Assembly (NCBI RefSeq): GCF_014217835.1
Contig: NZ_CP055263.1
Coordinates: 3,165,501-3,229,500 of the forward strand
Direction of reading: 5' to 3'
Origin: Metabacillus sp. KUDC1714
GTDB lineage: Bacteria > Bacillota > Bacilli > Bacillales > Bacillaceae
DNA length: 64,000 nucleotides
The first letter of the stretch is position 1. Each line of letters opens with the position of its first letter. The notes under the pieces were generated by a model. The model had not been told where the DNA came from. It ran no database searches and saw nothing but the letters and a program-made list of their open reading frames with translations. Of this stretch, positions 63,873 to 64,000 are shown one piece after another. A program made the position numbers and the translations under genes.

Positions 63873-64000
63873 GTGGTACAGAATAAAACATTTTCCGCGC
63901 GATTAGGAAAAGTAATCATCTATGCAATCGTCATATTATTAGGGCTAATCTGTCTCCTGCCATTGTGGAATATTGTCGCTATTTCTTTTAGTAGTAGTGA
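63873..64000 (+). CDS. LplC/YtcP-type sugar ABC permease, 3' partial
   Basis: Starts at GTG 63873 (AAGGAGG upstream) and runs off the window after 42 codons. It begins VVQNKTFSARLGKVIIY and then a first membrane helix ending LPLWNIVAISFS, as usual for the second permease of this system. Confidence 0.85.
   Translation, partial: MVQNKTFSARLGKVIIYAIVILLGLICLLPLWNIVAISFSSS

Noticed and set aside
1..64000. CRISPR array, tRNA, rRNA, prophage
   Set aside because: No regularly spaced repeats with unique spacers, no cloverleaf or rRNA-like sequence and no phage structural genes were seen.

Overview
The window is low-GC DNA (by eye mid-30s % G+C) with AGGAGG-type ribosome binding sites, TTG/GTG starts, LicT/RAT antitermination, MocR, YesM/YesN and MerR/HxlR regulators, and intergenic repeats typical of Bacillus and its relatives. 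It is best read as a chromosomal accessory region of a Bacillaceae member. No rRNA, tRNA, CRISPR array or intact insertion sequence was seen.

Layout. 0-15.3 kb: the end of a Tat-type PhoD phosphatase, a cupin, small stress/housekeeping genes, YitT, a MocR regulator divergent from two EamA transporters, a glutamate-synthase-like flavoprotein, DUF2071 and three small membrane proteins. Between the last of these lie two paralogous intergenic units that look like small RNA genes. 14.5-26.9 kb: a LysR regulator divergent from a split chromate-family transporter (chrA1/chrA2), then an island for sulfated sugars: AraC regulator, GPH symporter, Cys-type sulfatase, PTS EIIA, LicT antiterminator, PTS EIIBC, second sulfatase. 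The island ends in a scrambled remnant of the chrA pair. 27.4-29.8 kb: phoX, a CxxH/CxxC protein and tatA, bracketed by two ~135 bp direct repeats. 29.8-39.7 kb: a GRDP-like Cys-tailed protein, a YdeI protein with a CDGSH-type tail, a second AraC regulator divergent from a GH3 enzyme, a second chrA pair and a GH115-like enzyme.

40-52 kb: a DHFR-like reductase, a GNAT acetyltransferase, NarK, a NarL/NarX-type two-component system, a PepSY protein with a lipoprotein, MerR+SDR, and HxlR with a GC-rich PRISE-type reductase. 52.4-57.4 kb: a phosphonate-type ABC importer (phnD-C-E-E) with a Cys-dependent phosphatase and a GntR regulator. 57.7-64 kb: YesM/YesN two-component genes divergent from an LplA/LplB-type oligosaccharide ABC importer that runs off the end.

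Main idea. Both sulfatases and both glycoside hydrolases lack signal peptides, so sugars appear to be imported (GPH, PTS, ABC) and desulfated inside the cell, releasing sulfate there. Two chrA pairs share an identical 28 bp element in their promoters although 20 kb apart, the first next to the LysR gene. Because chromate is a sulfate analogue, these CHR-family transporters may export surplus sulfate as part of one LysR-controlled regulon. This is inference, not shown by sequence alone. Other recurring themes are phosphate scavenging (PhoD, PhoX, TatA, Phn importer plus phosphatase) and decayed gene copies beside intact ones (DUF1801, ydeI, chrA, O-methyltransferase).
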